From NCBI RefSeq assembly GCF_003515705.1, contig NZ_QWEH01000009.1:1-64000 (forward strand): a DNA stretch of 64,000 nt. The letters run 5' to 3'. A program made the position numbers and the translations under genes. This DNA is from Oceanobacillus profundus (lineage in GTDB: Bacteria; Bacillota; Bacilli; Bacillales; Amphibacillaceae). The notes below the pieces were generated by a model. That model had not been told where the DNA came from. It saw only the letters and a list, made by a program, of their open reading frames with translations, and searched no databases. This document shows positions 26,473 through 37,245 of this stretch, in pieces (within the stretch, counting starts at the first letter, position 1; every line of letters starts with the position of its first letter).

Positions 26473-27672
26473 TTGGCAGAAGCATGGCTGATTGAGTTAT
26501 TAAAAGGAATCGGTAGGTTTTTTATCAATCCACTGGTATACTGGACTATTTTATTATTATTTATCGCAGGGCATAGACGGATTAAGCAAGAGAGAATGGA
26601 CTATGGAGTTAAAATATTTGATGTGTTTTCAGAGTGGAAAAACACGCTGGGAACATCACTCATAAGCGGACTCGTTATATCTGTTATTACAATTGGTACG
26701 GGGATGGTGTTCAGTTATGAAATGATTTTGTTATTAGCTATTGTAACGATTATTTTATCGATTACAATGCGCTTTTCATTGCTATCGCCAAGTTATACCA
26801 TTGGACTTACATTTGTAATCCTGTTTATTTTACCACTAGTATTAGAAAATCAAACAATTATTACGGATACAGAATTGTTGCTTTCAGCTATAGATTTTAC
26901 AAGTATTGCATTGCTTTTGGGAATCATGATTTTGGTGGAATCAATTTTAATTCATAACGTGAAACGAAATGCAACATTCCCAAGCATTGCGTTAAGTGAT
27001 CGTGGAGCGTGGGTTGGTCAACATCGGATTAAGAAATTAAGTTTGATTCCGTTTTTTGCCATGATCCCAAATGGATTAATTGCACCGTTTGCCCCTTGGT
27101 GGCCATATTTTTCGATTGGTGAAGAAACCTACAGTGTAATTCTTATCCCTTTTCTAATAGGTTTTGATTATTTGGCGAAAGGCCATTTTCCGGTACATGC
27201 AGTTCAAAAGATATCCAAATTCAATACATTATTGGGAATTGGAATATTAGCGATTGCTGCAGGTAGTATATTTCTGCCATTCTTATCTATTGTCGCAGTG
27301 ATTCTCGCTATAATAGGGAAGGAATTTTTGAATTACAAATACCGTGTAGGTGATCGATTGCGACGACCATTTTTTGGACAATTGCAAGATGGTTTAACGA
27401 TTGTCGGAATTATTCCAGCAACACCTGCAGCACGATTAGATATATTCATAGGTGAGACCATTGTAAAAGTAAATGGCAAAAGAGTCGCAACAGAGGAACA
27501 ATTTTATAAAGCATTACAATCCACTGGAGCGTTCTTTAAGCTGGAAATACTTGATGATCGAGGAGAAAATCGTTTTGTTCAAGGTGCGTTTTATGAAGGA
27601 GATCACCATGAACTTGGGCTGTTGTTTGCTTCTGCGCCATACAGACAAAAGAAGTCTCGAATAAGCTCGTAA
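26473..27672 (+). CDS. minJ: division-site topology protein MinJ
   Basis: A 399-aa polytopic membrane protein with 6-8 hydrophobic segments in residues 1-285 and a C-terminal PDZ domain (about 295-385, with IIPATPAARLDIFIGETIVKVNGKRV). MinJ (B. subtilis YvjD, 397 aa) links DivIVA to MinD at septa and poles. The position between ctpB and uvrB matches. It starts at TTG 26473 behind GAAGGTGAG. The call rests on length, topology, PDZ and synteny. Confidence 0.88.
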   Translation: MAEAWLIELLKGIGRFFINPLVYWTILLLFIAGHRRIKQERMDYGVKIFDVFSEWKNTLGTSLISGLVISVITIGTGMVFSYEMILLLAIVTIILSITMRFSLLSPSYTIGLTFVILFILPLVLENQTIITDTELLLSAIDFTSIALLLGIMILVESILIHNVKRNATFPSIALSDRGAWVGQHRIKKLSLIPFFAMIPNGLIAPFAPWWPYFSIGEETYSVILIPFLIGFDYLAKGHFPVHAVQKISKFNTLLGIGILAIAAGSIFLPFLSIVAVILAIIGKEFLNYKYRVGDRLRRPFFGQLQDGLTIVGIIPATPAARLDIFIGETIVKVNGKRVATEEQFYKALQSTGAFFKLEILDDRGENRFVQGAFYEGDHHELGLLFASAPYRQKKSRISS

Positions 27673-27735
27673 TTTTCAAGTAACGGAAAGGCTTGAAGAT
27701 TTCGATACGCAGACCATAGGAAAAATGTATTTATG

Positions 27736-27798
27736 TAAAGAGCCGAAATTTCTTATGACCACGTTATAGTGGTATAGGGAATATCGGCTTTAAATTTT
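27736..27798 (+). terminator. terminator-like hairpin after minJ
   Basis: TAAAG-A-GCCGA pairs with TCGGC-TTTA around an inner GACCAC/GTGGT stem, and ATTTTG follows. About 130 bp without a gene lie between this and the uvrB promoter. Confidence 0.7.
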
Positions 27799-27948
27799 GT
27801 CTCCGTTTATTACGAAAATCCAGCAGCAATCGCACCAAGTCTACTTAAATTACATCGCGTTTTCCTTTCAAGCCATAATAAAAACAAGACAAATGATTTT
27901 CTAGATCAATGAATGGGTAGTATACTATTAATGAAAAAGCTAAAAAGT

Positions 27949-27984
27949 CGAATACTTGTTCGTTTTTGTGTTAAAATATATAAT
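27949..27984 (+). promoter_or_regulatory. LexA (SOS) box overlapping the uvrB promoter
   Basis: CGAATACTTGTTCG at 27949-27962 matches the Gram-positive LexA box CGAAC-N4-GTTCG except for one base. A SigA promoter overlaps it: TTGTTC (27956-27961), 17 bases, TATAAT (27979-27984). LexA binding would cover the -35. Confidence 0.9.
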
Positions 27985-28029
27985 TAGATATGATAGAATG
28001 AGTTATAGAACGGATCGGAGGAAATAGCC

Positions 28030-30012
28030 GTGGATGATAAATTTGAACTTGTATCGAGCTATAAACCGGCTGGGGATCAGCCGAATGCAATTAATGAGAT
28101 TACGGAGAAGGTTCTTTCCGGACAACGACATCAAACATTACTTGGAGCAACAGGAACGGGAAAAACATTTACGATGTCCAATGTTGTCACAGAAATCAAT
28201 CGCCCGACACTTGTAATTGCACATAATAAAACATTAGCTGGACAATTATACAGTGAATTTAAAGAGTTTTTTCCAAACAATGCGGTCGAGTATTTTGTTA
28301 GCTATTATGACTATTACCAGCCAGAAGCATATGTGCCCTCGACAGATACGTTCATTGAAAAAGATGCAAGTATTAATGATGAGATCGATAAATTACGTCA
28401 CTCTGCAACCTCTGCTCTATTTGAAAGAAATGATGTGCTAGTTGTTGCAAGTGTGTCCTGTATATATGGATTAGGTAATCCGGAAGAATATCGTAACCAG
28501 GTACTTTCATTGCGAATGGGAATGGAGAAGGATCGTGACCAGTTGCTTCGTGATTTAGTAGATATTCAATATGCACGTAACGATATAGACTTTCAACGTG
28601 GAACATTCCGAGTGCGAGGAGATTCGGTTGAGATTATCCCAGCTTCCAGAGAAGAGCATTGTATTCGAGTAGAATTTTTCGGAGATGAAATTGACCGGAT
28701 TCGTGAGGTTGATGCGCTCACGGGTGAAATTATCGGTGATCGAGAGCATGTAGCAATCTTCCCGGCTTCCCACTTCGTAACTGGTGAAGAAAAAATGAAG
28801 ATTGCGATTAAAAATATTGAAAAAGAATTAGAAGATCGTCTAAAAGAGTTGCGTGACAATAATAAACTTCTTGAAGCACAACGTTTAGAGCAACGAACAA
28901 ATTATGATTTAGAAATGATGCGAGAAATGGGATTTTGTTCTGGAATTGAAAATTACTCGCGTCATTTAACATTACGTGAAGCCGGAGCAACGCCATATAC
29001 ATTGCTCGATTTCTTTCCAGAAGACTTTCTTGTCATCATCGATGAGTCCCACGTAACGTTGCCGCAAATCCGGGGAATGTATAATGGTGACCAAGCAAGA
29101 AAACAAGTCCTTGTTGATCATGGATTCAGACTTCCATCTGCTTTGGATAACCGCCCACTGAAATTTGAAGAGTTTGAAGGGAAAACAAAACAACTTGTTT
29201 ATGTATCGGCAACACCTGGTCCATATGAATTGGAGCATAATCCAGTGATGACGGAACAAATTATTCGACCAACTGGTTTGCTTGACCCAGAAATTGAAGT
29301 GAAGCCTATTGAAGGTCAAATTGATGATTTAATCGAAGAGATTAACAAACGTACAGAGCGAAACGAACGTGTTCTCGTAACAACACTGACAAAGAAAATG
29401 TCAGAGGATCTTACCGATTATCTGAAAGAGATTGGGATGAAAGTGGCATACTTACATTCAGAGATTAAAACGCTAGAACGTATTGAAGTTATTCGAGATC
29501 TTCGTGTAGGAAAGTATGATGTACTTATAGGGATCAACTTATTACGTGAAGGGTTGGATATTCCAGAGGTTTCACTTGTGGCAATCCTTGATGCTGATAA
29601 AGAAGGTTTCTTAAGATCAGAACGCTCCCTAATTCAAACAATGGGCAGGGCTGCACGTAATGAAAATGGTCATGTAATCATGTATGCTGACAAAATAACA
29701 AATTCGATGCAAGTTGCAATGGATGAAACGAATCGTAGGCGGACCATACAAATTGCATATAATAAAGAACATAACATCGTACCGAAAACGATTCGTAAAG
29801 AAGTGCGTGATGTCATCAAAGCGACAATTGCCGCAGAAGACCAAGAAAAATACGAATCAACGACAAAAGGCTTAACGAAATTAACGAAGAAAGAGAAATC
29901 GAAGGTACTCGAGCAAATGGAAAAAGAAATGAGAGAAGCTGCCAAGGCACTCGATTTCGAAAAAGCAGCCGAGCTTCGTGATGTGATTTTTGAACTTAAA
30001 GCGGAAGGATGA
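28030..30012 (+). CDS. uvrB: excinuclease ABC subunit B
   Basis: UvrB is the damage-verifying helicase-like subunit of nucleotide excision repair. The 660-aa product has Walker A GATGTGKT (near residue 39), the beta-hairpin [16 protein letters not shown] (near 95), DESH in [12 protein letters not shown], motif [11 protein letters not shown], and the C-terminal UVR domain [21 protein letters not shown]. It starts at GTG 28030 with CGGAGG upstream and is 7 bases from uvrA. SOS control is indicated by the LexA box. Confidence 0.98.
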   Translation: MDDKFELVSSYKPAGDQPNAINEITEKVLSGQRHQTLLGATGTGKTFTMSNVVTEINRPTLVIAHNKTLAGQLYSEFKEFFPNNAVEYFVSYYDYYQPEAYVPSTDTFIEKDASINDEIDKLRHSATSALFERNDVLVVASVSCIYGLGNPEEYRNQVLSLRMGMEKDRDQLLRDLVDIQYARNDIDFQRGTFRVRGDSVEIIPASREEHCIRVEFFGDEIDRIREVDALTGEIIGDREHVAIFPASHFVTGEEKMKIAIKNIEKELEDRLKELRDNNKLLEAQRLEQRTNYDLEMMREMGFCSGIENYSRHLTLREAGATPYTLLDFFPEDFLVIIDESHVTLPQIRGMYNGDQARKQVLVDHGFRLPSALDNRPLKFEEFEGKTKQLVYVSATPGPYELEHNPVMTEQIIRPTGLLDPEIEVKPIEGQIDDLIEEINKRTERNERVLVTTLTKKMSEDLTDYLKEIGMKVAYLHSEIKTLERIEVIRDLRVGKYDVLIGINLLREGLDIPEVSLVAILDADKEGFLRSERSLIQTMGRAARNENGHVIMYADKITNSMQVAMDETNRRRTIQIAYNKEHNIVPKTIRKEVRDVIKATIAAEDQEKYESTTKGLTKLTKKEKSKVLEQMEKEMREAAKALDFEKAAELRDVIFELKAEG

Positions 30013-30019
30013 GCAGTTC

Positions 30020-32902
30020 ATGCTTAATAAAACTATTAAAATTCAAGGTGCTCGTGCACATAATTTAAAAAACGTTGATATCGAAATCCCCAAAAATAAG
30101 CTCGTTGTCTTAACGGGTTTATCTGGTTCGGGTAAGTCTTCCTTAGCATTTGACACCATTTATGCAGAAGGACAGAGACGATATGTGGAATCACTTTCTG
30201 CATATGCTAGACAATTTCTTGGTCAGATGGACAAACCGGATGTGGATTCGATTGAAGGACTATCGCCAGCTATTTCCATTGATCAGAAAACAACGAGCAA
30301 TAATCCAAGGTCAACCGTAGGAACGGTCACAGAAATATATGATTATTTGCGGTTGTTATATGCAAGAATTGGAAGACCAACCTGTCCAAAGCATGGGATT
30401 GAAATTAGTTCCCAAACCGTCCAGCAAATGGTCGATCGGATTTTGGAATATCCAGAACGAACAAAGCTGCAAATCCTTGCTCCAGTCGTTTCTGGACGAA
30501 AAGGGGAGCATGTTAAATTATTAGAGAAGCTAAAGCAGGAAGGTTACGTCCGAATTCGCGTTGATAAAGAGATGCGAGAAGTAACAGACGAAATCAAACT
30601 TGAAAAAAACAAAAAGCATTCGATTGAGGTCGTTATTGATCGGGTTGTGGTAAAAGAAGGTATAGCTGGACGATTAAGTGATTCCATTGAAGCTGCACTT
30701 CGATTAGGTGAAGGAAGAATTATTGTTGATATTATCGATGGGGAGGAGCTTGTTTTCAGTGAGCTTCATGCATGCCCGATATGCGGTTTTTCTATTGGAG
30801 AATTAGAGCCGCGTCTGTTTTCTTTTAACAGTCCGTTTGGTGCATGTACAAGCTGTGACGGATTAGGAACAAAATTAGAGGTTGATCTGGATTTAGTCAT
30901 ACCTGATTGGGATAAAACGTTAAATGAAAACGCAATTGCACCATGGGAGCCAATTAGTTCACAGTACTATCCGCAGCTATTGAAGAGTGTATGTACGCAT
31001 TACGATATTGACATGGATATACCGGTTAAAGATATTCCAGAAGATAAAATGGATAAGATTTTAAATGGTAGTGGAAAAGAAAAAATCCATTTTTATTATA
31101 AAAATGAGTTTGGTAATATTCGTGATACGGATATTCTTTTTGAAGGAGTGTTGAAAAATGTAGCGCGCCGTTATAAAGAAACTTCTTCTGACTTTATTCG
31201 AGAAACACTCGAAAAATACATGACTCAAAAAAACTGTCCAACATGTAAAGGACACCGACTTAAGCAAGAAGCGTTAGCTGTTTTGATTAATGGTTTACAT
31301 GTGAGTGAAGTTACGAAGTTTTCTATTGTAGAAGCGATGAAATTCTTTAAAAAAATTGACCTTACTGAAAAGGAACAGCAAATAGCAAAAATGATTTTAA
31401 AAGAGATTGATAACAGACTGGAGTTTTTAAATAATGTTGGTTTGGATTATTTAACTCTTTCTCGTACTGCTGGAACACTTTCTGGTGGAGAAGCACAACG
31501 AATTCGACTTGCAACACAGATTGGCTCAGCACTTACTGGTGTGCTCTATGTCCTGGACGAACCATCGATTGGGCTGCATCAACGAGATAATGATCGCTTA
31601 ATTGAAACGTTGCAAAGAATGCGAGATTTGGATAATACACTGATAGTTGTTGAGCATGATGAGGATACAATGCTTGCAGCAGATTGGCTGATTGATATTG
31701 GCCCGGGTGCTGGTGAGCATGGTGGTGAAATTGTTGCAAGCAACACACCAGAAAATGTCATGAAAAACCCAGATTCTCTAACTGGCAGGTACTTATCCGG
31801 AAAAGATTTTATTCCATTACCAATGGAACGTCGAAAAGCCGATAAGCGGAAGATTGAAGTGATCGGAGCAACAGAAAATAACTTAAAGAATGTTTCTGCC
31901 AGTGTACCAATTGGATTAATGACGGTTGTTACAGGAGTATCTGGATCGGGGAAAAGTACACTTGTTAACGAAATTATCTATAAGTCACTATCAAAGTCAC
32001 TTTATAAAGCAGCAAAACATAAGCCTGGAAAACATCGTAAAATAAAAGGAATCGAGCATATTGATAAAGTGATCGATATTGATCAATCGCCAATTGGACG
32101 GACGCCACGTTCAAATCCGGCAACATATACGGGTGTATTTGATGATATCCGGGATGTTTATGCGCAAACGAATGAGGCAAAGGTTCGCGGTTATAAAAAA
32201 GGCCGTTTTAGTTTTAATGTGAAGGGCGGGCGCTGTGAGGCATGTCGCGGTGATGGAATTATTAAAATTGAGATGCACTTCCTTCCTGATGTCTATGTCC
32301 CATGTGAGGTGTGTCATGGAAAGCGATATAACCGTGAAACGTTGGAAGTGAAATATAAAGGAAAAAGTATAGCAGATGTGCTTGAAATGCGGGTCGAAGA
32401 AGCAGTGGAATTTTTTGCCCCGATACCAAAAATTAAGCGGAAGCTCGAAACAATTTATGATGTTGGTTTAGGGTATGTTACATTAGGACAACCGGCAACA
32501 ACACTGTCAGGCGGAGAGGCGCAACGAGTCAAATTGGCAAGTGAGCTTCATAAACGTTCAAACGGAAAGTCAATGTACATTCTGGACGAACCGACAACAG
32601 GGTTACATGCTGATGATATTAAGCGGCTCCTAGTAGTATTACAACGGTTAGTGGAAAATGGCGATTCTGTTTTAATTATCGAGCATAACCTGGATGTCAT
32701 AAAAACTGCCGACCATATAATTGACCTTGGTCCAGAGGGAGGAGCACGCGGAGGCCAGGTTATTGCAACTGGGACTCCAGAGGAAATTGCTGACAAAGCG
32801 GACATATCCTATACAGGGAAATATTTGAAGACGGTCCTTGAACGTGATCGAAATCGAATGGAAGCCATGCTTGAGGAAAAAGAAAAAATAAGCACGAAAT
32901 AA
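30020..32902 (+). CDS. uvrA: excinuclease ABC subunit A
   Basis: UvrA is the dimeric DNA-damage sensor that loads UvrB. The 960-aa product has two ABC modules, each split by inserts: Walker [10 protein letters not shown] (near 31) and GVSGSGKST (near 635); signatures TLSGGEAQR twice. Zinc modules are CPICG...CTSCDG and CEACRGDG...CEVCHG. The frame opens at 29990, but GGAAGGAT before ATG 30020 gives normal length. It is in an operon with uvrB. Confidence 0.98.
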   Translation: MLNKTIKIQGARAHNLKNVDIEIPKNKLVVLTGLSGSGKSSLAFDTIYAEGQRRYVESLSAYARQFLGQMDKPDVDSIEGLSPAISIDQKTTSNNPRSTVGTVTEIYDYLRLLYARIGRPTCPKHGIEISSQTVQQMVDRILEYPERTKLQILAPVVSGRKGEHVKLLEKLKQEGYVRIRVDKEMREVTDEIKLEKNKKHSIEVVIDRVVVKEGIAGRLSDSIEAALRLGEGRIIVDIIDGEELVFSELHACPICGFSIGELEPRLFSFNSPFGACTSCDGLGTKLEVDLDLVIPDWDKTLNENAIAPWEPISSQYYPQLLKSVCTHYDIDMDIPVKDIPEDKMDKILNGSGKEKIHFYYKNEFGNIRDTDILFEGVLKNVARRYKETSSDFIRETLEKYMTQKNCPTCKGHRLKQEALAVLINGLHVSEVTKFSIVEAMKFFKKIDLTEKEQQIAKMILKEIDNRLEFLNNVGLDYLTLSRTAGTLSGGEAQRIRLATQIGSALTGVLYVLDEPSIGLHQRDNDRLIETLQRMRDLDNTLIVVEHDEDTMLAADWLIDIGPGAGEHGGEIVASNTPENVMKNPDSLTGRYLSGKDFIPLPMERRKADKRKIEVIGATENNLKNVSASVPIGLMTVVTGVSGSGKSTLVNEIIYKSLSKSLYKAAKHKPGKHRKIKGIEHIDKVIDIDQSPIGRTPRSNPATYTGVFDDIRDVYAQTNEAKVRGYKKGRFSFNVKGGRCEACRGDGIIKIEMHFLPDVYVPCEVCHGKRYNRETLEVKYKGKSIADVLEMRVEEAVEFFAPIPKIKRKLETIYDVGLGYVTLGQPATTLSGGEAQRVKLASELHKRSNGKSMYILDEPTTGLHADDIKRLLVVLQRLVENGDSVLIIEHNLDVIKTADHIIDLGPEGGARGGQVIATGTPEEIADKADISYTGKYLKTVLERDRNRMEAMLEEKEKISTK

Positions 32903-32908
32903 AAAACT

Positions 32909-32962
32909 GCACCCAATAGAGTAGATACATAAAAAATGTCTACCCTATAGGGTGATTTTTTT
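32909..32962 (+). terminator. uvrBA terminator
   Basis: CACCCAATAGAGTAGATACAT pairs with ATGTCTACCCTATAGGGTG across AAAAA with three mismatches, then ATTTTTTTA. Confidence 0.92.
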
Positions 32963-33048
32963 ACTTGAAATCCGGACTTTCAGGCTCCCTATTTGACGCG
33001 TTATCAAGGTTTCGGTACAGTAGTAATAGAGAATTGGAGGATTGTATA

Positions 33049-33402
33049 ATGAAGCCGATAGAGATTGATAATGTACAGCATATTCTAACTCAGTTTATAA
33101 ATAAAAAAGTTTATGTTCATTTGGAGACAACGAATGGAGCGTATGCAAACCATATAAATAAAGCAGCCTATAATGTAGGTGTATATATGCGTAATGCGCA
33201 AGTAACATTTGAGCAAGCGAAGATTGTTGGAGATGGAAGTGTGTATCGTGCCGGGTTAAAAATGGATACGGGTTGGATTTATGCAGAAGGTTTAACTGAT
33301 TGGGCCATGCATGAAGATACGAAACTATTACTTGCCGGCCATGATCGTGAAGGTAGATTAATGGTTTCCTTACAAATCAGTGAAACGCCTTTTAGCTATT
33401 AA
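33049..33402 (+). CDS. yojF: YojF-family protein (DUF1806), bacillithiol-linked
   Basis: A 117-aa protein from ATG 33049 with GGAGG upstream; the open frame reaches back to 32965 but without support. VYVHLETTNGAYA and NAQVTFEQAKIVGDGSVYRAGLKMDTGWIYAEGLTDW are the family's conserved stretches. YojF normally precedes yojG (bshB2) directly and is co-inherited with bacillithiol synthesis; its own role is unclear. Here the two genes are 428 bp apart because of repeat sequences. Confidence 0.86.
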   Translation: MKPIEIDNVQHILTQFINKKVYVHLETTNGAYANHINKAAYNVGVYMRNAQVTFEQAKIVGDGSVYRAGLKMDTGWIYAEGLTDWAMHEDTKLLLAGHDREGRLMVSLQISETPFSY

Positions 33403-33452
33403 ACTTCGTAGTTGAAGGAAACTGCGATGTAATGGGCAATTATGGTAAGAGC

Positions 33453-33520
33453 GTAAACCCGCTCCGGAAATACACTTCGCTTTCCGTGGCCAGAGGAACC
33501 TACGTGTATTTCCTCCACTA
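33453..33520. repeat. palindromic repeat unit A between yojF and bshB2
   Basis: GGAAATACAC (33466-33475) is inverted at 33504-33513 (GTGTATTTCC), enclosing TTCGCTTTCCGTGG. A closely similar stretch occurs on the minus strand at 19441-19461. The segment is much more GC-rich than its surroundings and contains no gene. Confidence 0.65.
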
Positions 33521-33584
33521 GATTTGGCTCACTGTCTATTGCTAAAATAGTTCATCAAACAGTAACGTTGCTCAGACCAGTCCG

Positions 33585-33720
33585 GGTGAGCGGAGGGCGG
33601 TGACTCCTGCGGGAACAGCACGTGTCTGAAGACTCGTAGGGAGTGGTTTTCTTCCGGAGAGGCTGAGGCCGTGCCCTAAGGTGCGCATCCGCCCGAAGCG
33701 ATCCCGGGCGGCGATTATTG
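33585..33720 (+). repeat. dispersed GC-rich Bacillaceae repeat, copy 1
   Basis: A GC-rich block starting GAGCGGAGGGCGGTGACTCC and ending CGATCCCGGGCGGCG, with internal arms able to fold. A diverged copy lies in the opposite direction at 40026-40137: both share GACTCC-GCGGGAACA, CTGA-GCCGTGCCC and CGAAGCG-TCCCGG in the same order. From memory this resembles a repeat common in intergenic regions of Bacillus and Oceanobacillus. It contains no ORF of note. Confidence 0.75.
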
Positions 33721-33830
33721 CACACTCTTGAAGAAAAATGGAGAGAAGTTAGTTCGCAGCCTATATCTTTTGATCAAGTATCAACAACACTAACGCATGA
33801 AAAATAATAATTGGAATCAGGTGAATAAAT

Positions 33831-34502
33831 ATGGAAAAGCATGTGGTAGTCATTTATCCGCATCCAGATGATGAATCGTTTGGAGCGGCTGGAACGATTT
33901 TAAAATTTCGAGAACAGGGAGTACCAGTAACCTATCTCTGTGGTACATTAGGAGAAATGGGAAGGAACATGGGCAATCCACCATTTGCGAATCGCGAAAC
34001 ATTGCCCGAAATACGAAAAGTTGAGCTGCTTAATGCTTGCCGCGTATTGGATATGGAAGTCAAAATGCTTGGTTACCGTGATAAAACTCTGGAATTTGAG
34101 GATAGAAGAGAAGTAGCATTACATTTAAAACAGCTTCTTGAGGAACTCAAGCCAACACTCGTGATTACCCATTATCCTGATTATGCAGTACATCCAGATC
34201 ATAACGCACTAGGTGCTGCAGCAATTGAAGCTGTACAGTTAATGGATCCGTCTGAACGACCAGAAGTCTGGGCTCAGGCAATCTCGAATAACTATATGGA
34301 CGTACTTGGAAATCCCGATATAATCAATGATATTACGAATTACTTTGATAAAAAAATGGAAGCTATTTTTTGCCATGATTCGCAAGCAGCAGGAGTTCTT
34401 GGTCAGTTTAAACATGTAGATAGTTTAGAAAGTGAAGTACAAGAAGATATTAAAAAAAGATTTAGTAAAGAGCATTTTTATCGCTGGGATTTCACTAATT
34501 AG
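33831..34502 (+). CDS. bshB2: bacillithiol biosynthesis deacetylase BshB2
   Basis: A 223-aa LmbE-like zinc deacetylase. The metal site reads HPDDES near residue 11, with AVHPDHNALG near 122 as the second ligand motif, and GTLGEMGR between. BshB2 (B. subtilis YojG) removes acetate from GlcNAc-malate to make GlcN-malate, the second step to bacillithiol; it can also act as a conjugate amidase. Upstream CAGGTGAA is the likely ribosome binding site. Whether a second deacetylase BshB1 exists cannot be seen here. Confidence 0.92.
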   Translation: MEKHVVVIYPHPDDESFGAAGTILKFREQGVPVTYLCGTLGEMGRNMGNPPFANRETLPEIRKVELLNACRVLDMEVKMLGYRDKTLEFEDRREVALHLKQLLEELKPTLVITHYPDYAVHPDHNALGAAAIEAVQLMDPSERPEVWAQAISNNYMDVLGNPDIINDITNYFDKKMEAIFCHDSQAAGVLGQFKHVDSLESEVQEDIKKRFSKEHFYRWDFTN

Positions 34503-34576
34503 AGATTTACAGCACATATGAAATGATGGTTTCGTTTAAAGTGATGGAACGAAGTAAATAATAATAACGTGAAGAC

Positions 34577-34611
34577 AAACACCCTTGCATATATATATAG
34601 CAGGGTGTTTT
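34577..34611 (+). terminator. bshB2 terminator
   Basis: AAACACCCTTGC pairs with GCAGGGTGTTT across an AT-only loop, then TC. The remaining 130 bp to yvlC show no convincing gene. Confidence 0.85.
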
Positions 34612-34744
34612 CAAAATGAACAACAAATAAATGGTAATATTGCGTTTAAACTGCAGAAAAGAAACCTTTTTCCTTTCTGCACCGTATATATGTTAGATGG
34701 TGAATGGGAATGGGTAAAGATTATATATGGAAGGATGATAATTT

Positions 34745-34939
34745 ATGAAGAAATTATATCGCTCCACTTCTAATCGCATGGTTGGCGGTGTACTTGGTGG
34801 AATTGGTGACTACTTTAATGTTGATGCAACAATTCTGAGGTTAGCCTTTATATTGTTACTAATTCCAAGCTTTATGACATTTGCAGTGGCATATCTTGTT
34901 GCTATGATGATTGTACCGAAAGATGTGGAGATTTATTAA
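34745..34939 (+). CDS. yvlC: PspC-domain membrane protein (YvlC)
   Basis: A 64-aa protein made entirely of a PspC domain: YRSTSNRMVGGVLGGIGDYFNVDATILRL, then one membrane helix. PspC proteins sense membrane stress in other bacteria; in B. subtilis yvlC is in the yvlABCD operon. yvlA and yvlB are missing here. The TAA overlaps the yvlD ATG (TAATG). Confidence 0.88.
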   Translation: MKKLYRSTSNRMVGGVLGGIGDYFNVDATILRLAFILLLIPSFMTFAVAYLVAMMIVPKDVEIY

Positions 34940-35298
34940 TGTTTAAACGCTGGATTATATCTCTTATACTTAATGCTGTTGCTTTAATTGCTGTTGCCGA
35001 GTTATTTCAATCGTTTCAATTAGATGGTTTTGGAACAGCGTTAATTGCAAGTTTCATTTTATCTATATTAAATGTGTTCATAAAGCCGTTATTAATCATT
35101 TTAACATTGCCAATCACGATCATTACATTTGGATTGTTCTTGGTTGTCATAAATGCAATTACCTTAATGATCACGCAGTCATTAATGGGGGCTTCTTTTG
35201 TAATTGAAGGATTCGGAACAGCAATGATAGCATCAATTATTATTTCATTGCTAAATATGCTATTAAATAGTTTAGTAAAAGATTCGTTAAATAGATAA
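34939..35298 (+). CDS. yvlD: YvlD-family (phage-holin-like) membrane protein
   Basis: A 119-aa protein with four membrane segments; family motifs are LDGFGTALIASFILSILNVFIKPLL and a repeat-like FGTAMIASIIISLLNMLLNS at the end. It belongs to the mycobacterial phage holin-like family IV/YvlD. Coupled to yvlC, so the pair likely acts together at the membrane. The molecular function is unknown. Confidence 0.88.
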   Translation: MFKRWIISLILNAVALIAVAELFQSFQLDGFGTALIASFILSILNVFIKPLLIILTLPITIITFGLFLVVINAITLMITQSLMGASFVIEGFGTAMIASIIISLLNMLLNSLVKDSLNR

Positions 35299-35327
35299 AA
35301 ACGTAGGTCTCAGCCTACGTTTTTTTC
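35297..35327 (+). terminator. yvlCD terminator
   Basis: AAAAACGTAGG pairs with CCTACGTTTTT over TCTCAG. Confidence 0.93.
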
Positions 35328-35386
35328 GTTTCATATGCTAAAATGTATATCAGTTAGCGTCCAAATGATTGGAGGAGCATTAGATT

Positions 35387-36325
35387 ATGGCAGCGATTGT
35401 TCGTACAAGTGACTTATTAGACAACTTTAACCTAACACTTGTAGCAGGTGAGGATGGAATTAATAGAGAGATTATTACAAGTGATATATCTCGACCTGGT
35501 ATAGAGATGACAGGTTATTTCAGATACTATCCGAAGGAACGTCTACAATTGATAGGAAAAACTGAAATGACGTATTTTCTGGAATTATCGGATGATGAGA
35601 AAAGGAGCCGAGCAGAAAATCTATGCACGGATATTACTCCTGGAATTGTTGTTACAAGAGGGATGACTGTCCCGCAAGTGTTAATGGAAGAAGCAAATAA
35701 AGCAGGCGTGCCGATTTTACACTCGCCGCGAAAAACAACTCGAGTTATAAGCAGACTTACGAATTATTTAGAAGAAAAATTTGCCCCTTCAACAGCAATC
35801 CATGGTGTGTTAATCGATATTTATGGTGTCGGTGTTCTCATTATTGGACAGAGTGGGGTAGGGAAAAGTGAAACCGCATTAGAGCTTATTAAGCGGGGAC
35901 ATCGTCTTGTAGCAGATGATAATGTAGAAATTCACCAGGAAGACTATGAGAGCTTAGTTGGAAACGCACCACCACTTATTGAGCACTTACTTGAGATTCG
36001 TGGATTAGGGATTATTAATGTGATGACCCTTTTCGGAGCTGGTTCTGTACGTAGCAATAAAAGGATCTCGATGGTAATTAACCTAGAAAACTGGGATGAA
36101 AAGAAGCAATATGATCGTCTCGGTCTCGATGAGGATACAATGAAAATCATGGATGTCCATTTACCGAAGGCAACAATACCTGTTCGACCAGGACGAAATC
36201 TTGCTGTAATTATCGAGGTAGCAGCAATGAATTTTCGTTTGAAGCGGATGGGCGTAAATGCTGCTGAGGAATTTTCAGAGCGGTTAACGATGATGATTGA
36301 AAACGAAAAAAATCTCGGTGAATAG
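35387..36325 (+). CDS. hprK: HPr kinase/phosphorylase
   Basis: HprK phosphorylates Ser46 of HPr and of Crh (also in this window) when glycolytic intermediates are high, giving CcpA its corepressor. The 312-aa product has Walker [10 protein letters not shown] near residue 155 and the family signature [18 protein letters not shown] near 202. N-terminal domain motifs are FRYYP and VTRGM. Length equals B. subtilis (310). GGAGGAG precedes the ATG. It starts the hprK-lgt-yvoD-ppaX-yvoF cluster. Confidence 0.97.
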   Translation: MAAIVRTSDLLDNFNLTLVAGEDGINREIITSDISRPGIEMTGYFRYYPKERLQLIGKTEMTYFLELSDDEKRSRAENLCTDITPGIVVTRGMTVPQVLMEEANKAGVPILHSPRKTTRVISRLTNYLEEKFAPSTAIHGVLIDIYGVGVLIIGQSGVGKSETALELIKRGHRLVADDNVEIHQEDYESLVGNAPPLIEHLLEIRGLGIINVMTLFGAGSVRSNKRISMVINLENWDEKKQYDRLGLDEDTMKIMDVHLPKATIPVRPGRNLAVIIEVAAMNFRLKRMGVNAAEEFSERLTMMIENEKNLGE

Positions 36326-36337
36326 GAGTGAATTGAG

Positions 36338-37210
36338 TTGATTTTGACAGCAGTTCCCTTAGATAGGGTATTTCTTGAATTAGGCCCATTTACGATCTAT
36401 TGGTATGGAATTATTATCGCTTTTGGTGCAATATTAGGAGTTTATTTGGCAACCAAAGAAGCAAACCGTCTTGGATTACAGAAGGATTTAATAATTGATT
36501 TCATCGTGTTTGCCGTCCCAATCGCAATTATTTTTGCAAGAATCTACTATGTTACATTTGAGTGGGAGAACTATGTAAATGGTCCATGGTGGAAGGTGTT
36601 TGCCATTTGGGAAGGTGGCATTGCTATCCATGGTGCGATTATTGGTGGCGTGTTAACAGCAATTGTATTCTCAAGAGTAAGGAATATATCTTTTTGGCAG
36701 TTAGCTGATATTATCGCTCCAAGCTTAATTCTTGCTCAGGCAATTGGCCGCTGGGGAAACTTTATGAATCAGGAAGCACATGGAGGACCAATTTCCCAAG
36801 CTACATATGAAAGCTTTCACCAATACTTACCTGACTTTATTATGAATCAGATGACGATTAATGGAGTTATGTATCATCCGACATTTCTATATGAATCATT
36901 TTGGAATATAGTTGTGTTTACGATTCTAATTTTAATGCGAAAATATAATCCATTACGTGGTGAAATTTTCTTGAGTTATGCAATTCTTTATTCGATCGGC
37001 AGGTTCTTTATCGAAGGACTGCGAACAGACAGTTTATATGTTTTCGGGGAACTTCGTACAGCTCAGGCAATATCGATCGTAATTATCGTTGCATCGATTA
37101 TTTTAATTATTTATCGTCGCAAGACAACAACGGTTCGATATCTTGATGTTCCAATTGCAGACAAAAAGAATACCCATAAGAAAAAGCCGCGTAAAAAGAA
37201 GAAAAAATAA
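36338..37210 (+). CDS. lgt: prolipoprotein diacylglyceryl transferase
   Basis: Lgt attaches diacylglycerol to the lipobox Cys of prolipoproteins. The 290-aa product has seven membrane segments and the Lgt signature [13 protein letters not shown] (near residue 138), plus Y-G in [13 protein letters not shown]. It starts at TTG 36338 behind TAGGAGTGA, 12 bases after hprK. The tail is very Lys-rich ([13 protein letters not shown]), longer than usual. Confidence 0.96.
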   Translation: MILTAVPLDRVFLELGPFTIYWYGIIIAFGAILGVYLATKEANRLGLQKDLIIDFIVFAVPIAIIFARIYYVTFEWENYVNGPWWKVFAIWEGGIAIHGAIIGGVLTAIVFSRVRNISFWQLADIIAPSLILAQAIGRWGNFMNQEAHGGPISQATYESFHQYLPDFIMNQMTINGVMYHPTFLYESFWNIVVFTILILMRKYNPLRGEIFLSYAILYSIGRFFIEGLRTDSLYVFGELRTAQAISIVIIVASIILIIYRRKTTTVRYLDVPIADKKNTHKKKPRKKKKK

Positions 37211-37245
37211 CACAGTTCCACCATTTTGAAAGAGAGGGTTACGGA

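Noticed and set aside
34585-34773. 62-codon plus frame before yvlC
   Set aside because: Starts inside the bshB2 terminator, overlaps the yvlC start and lacks a ribosome binding site.
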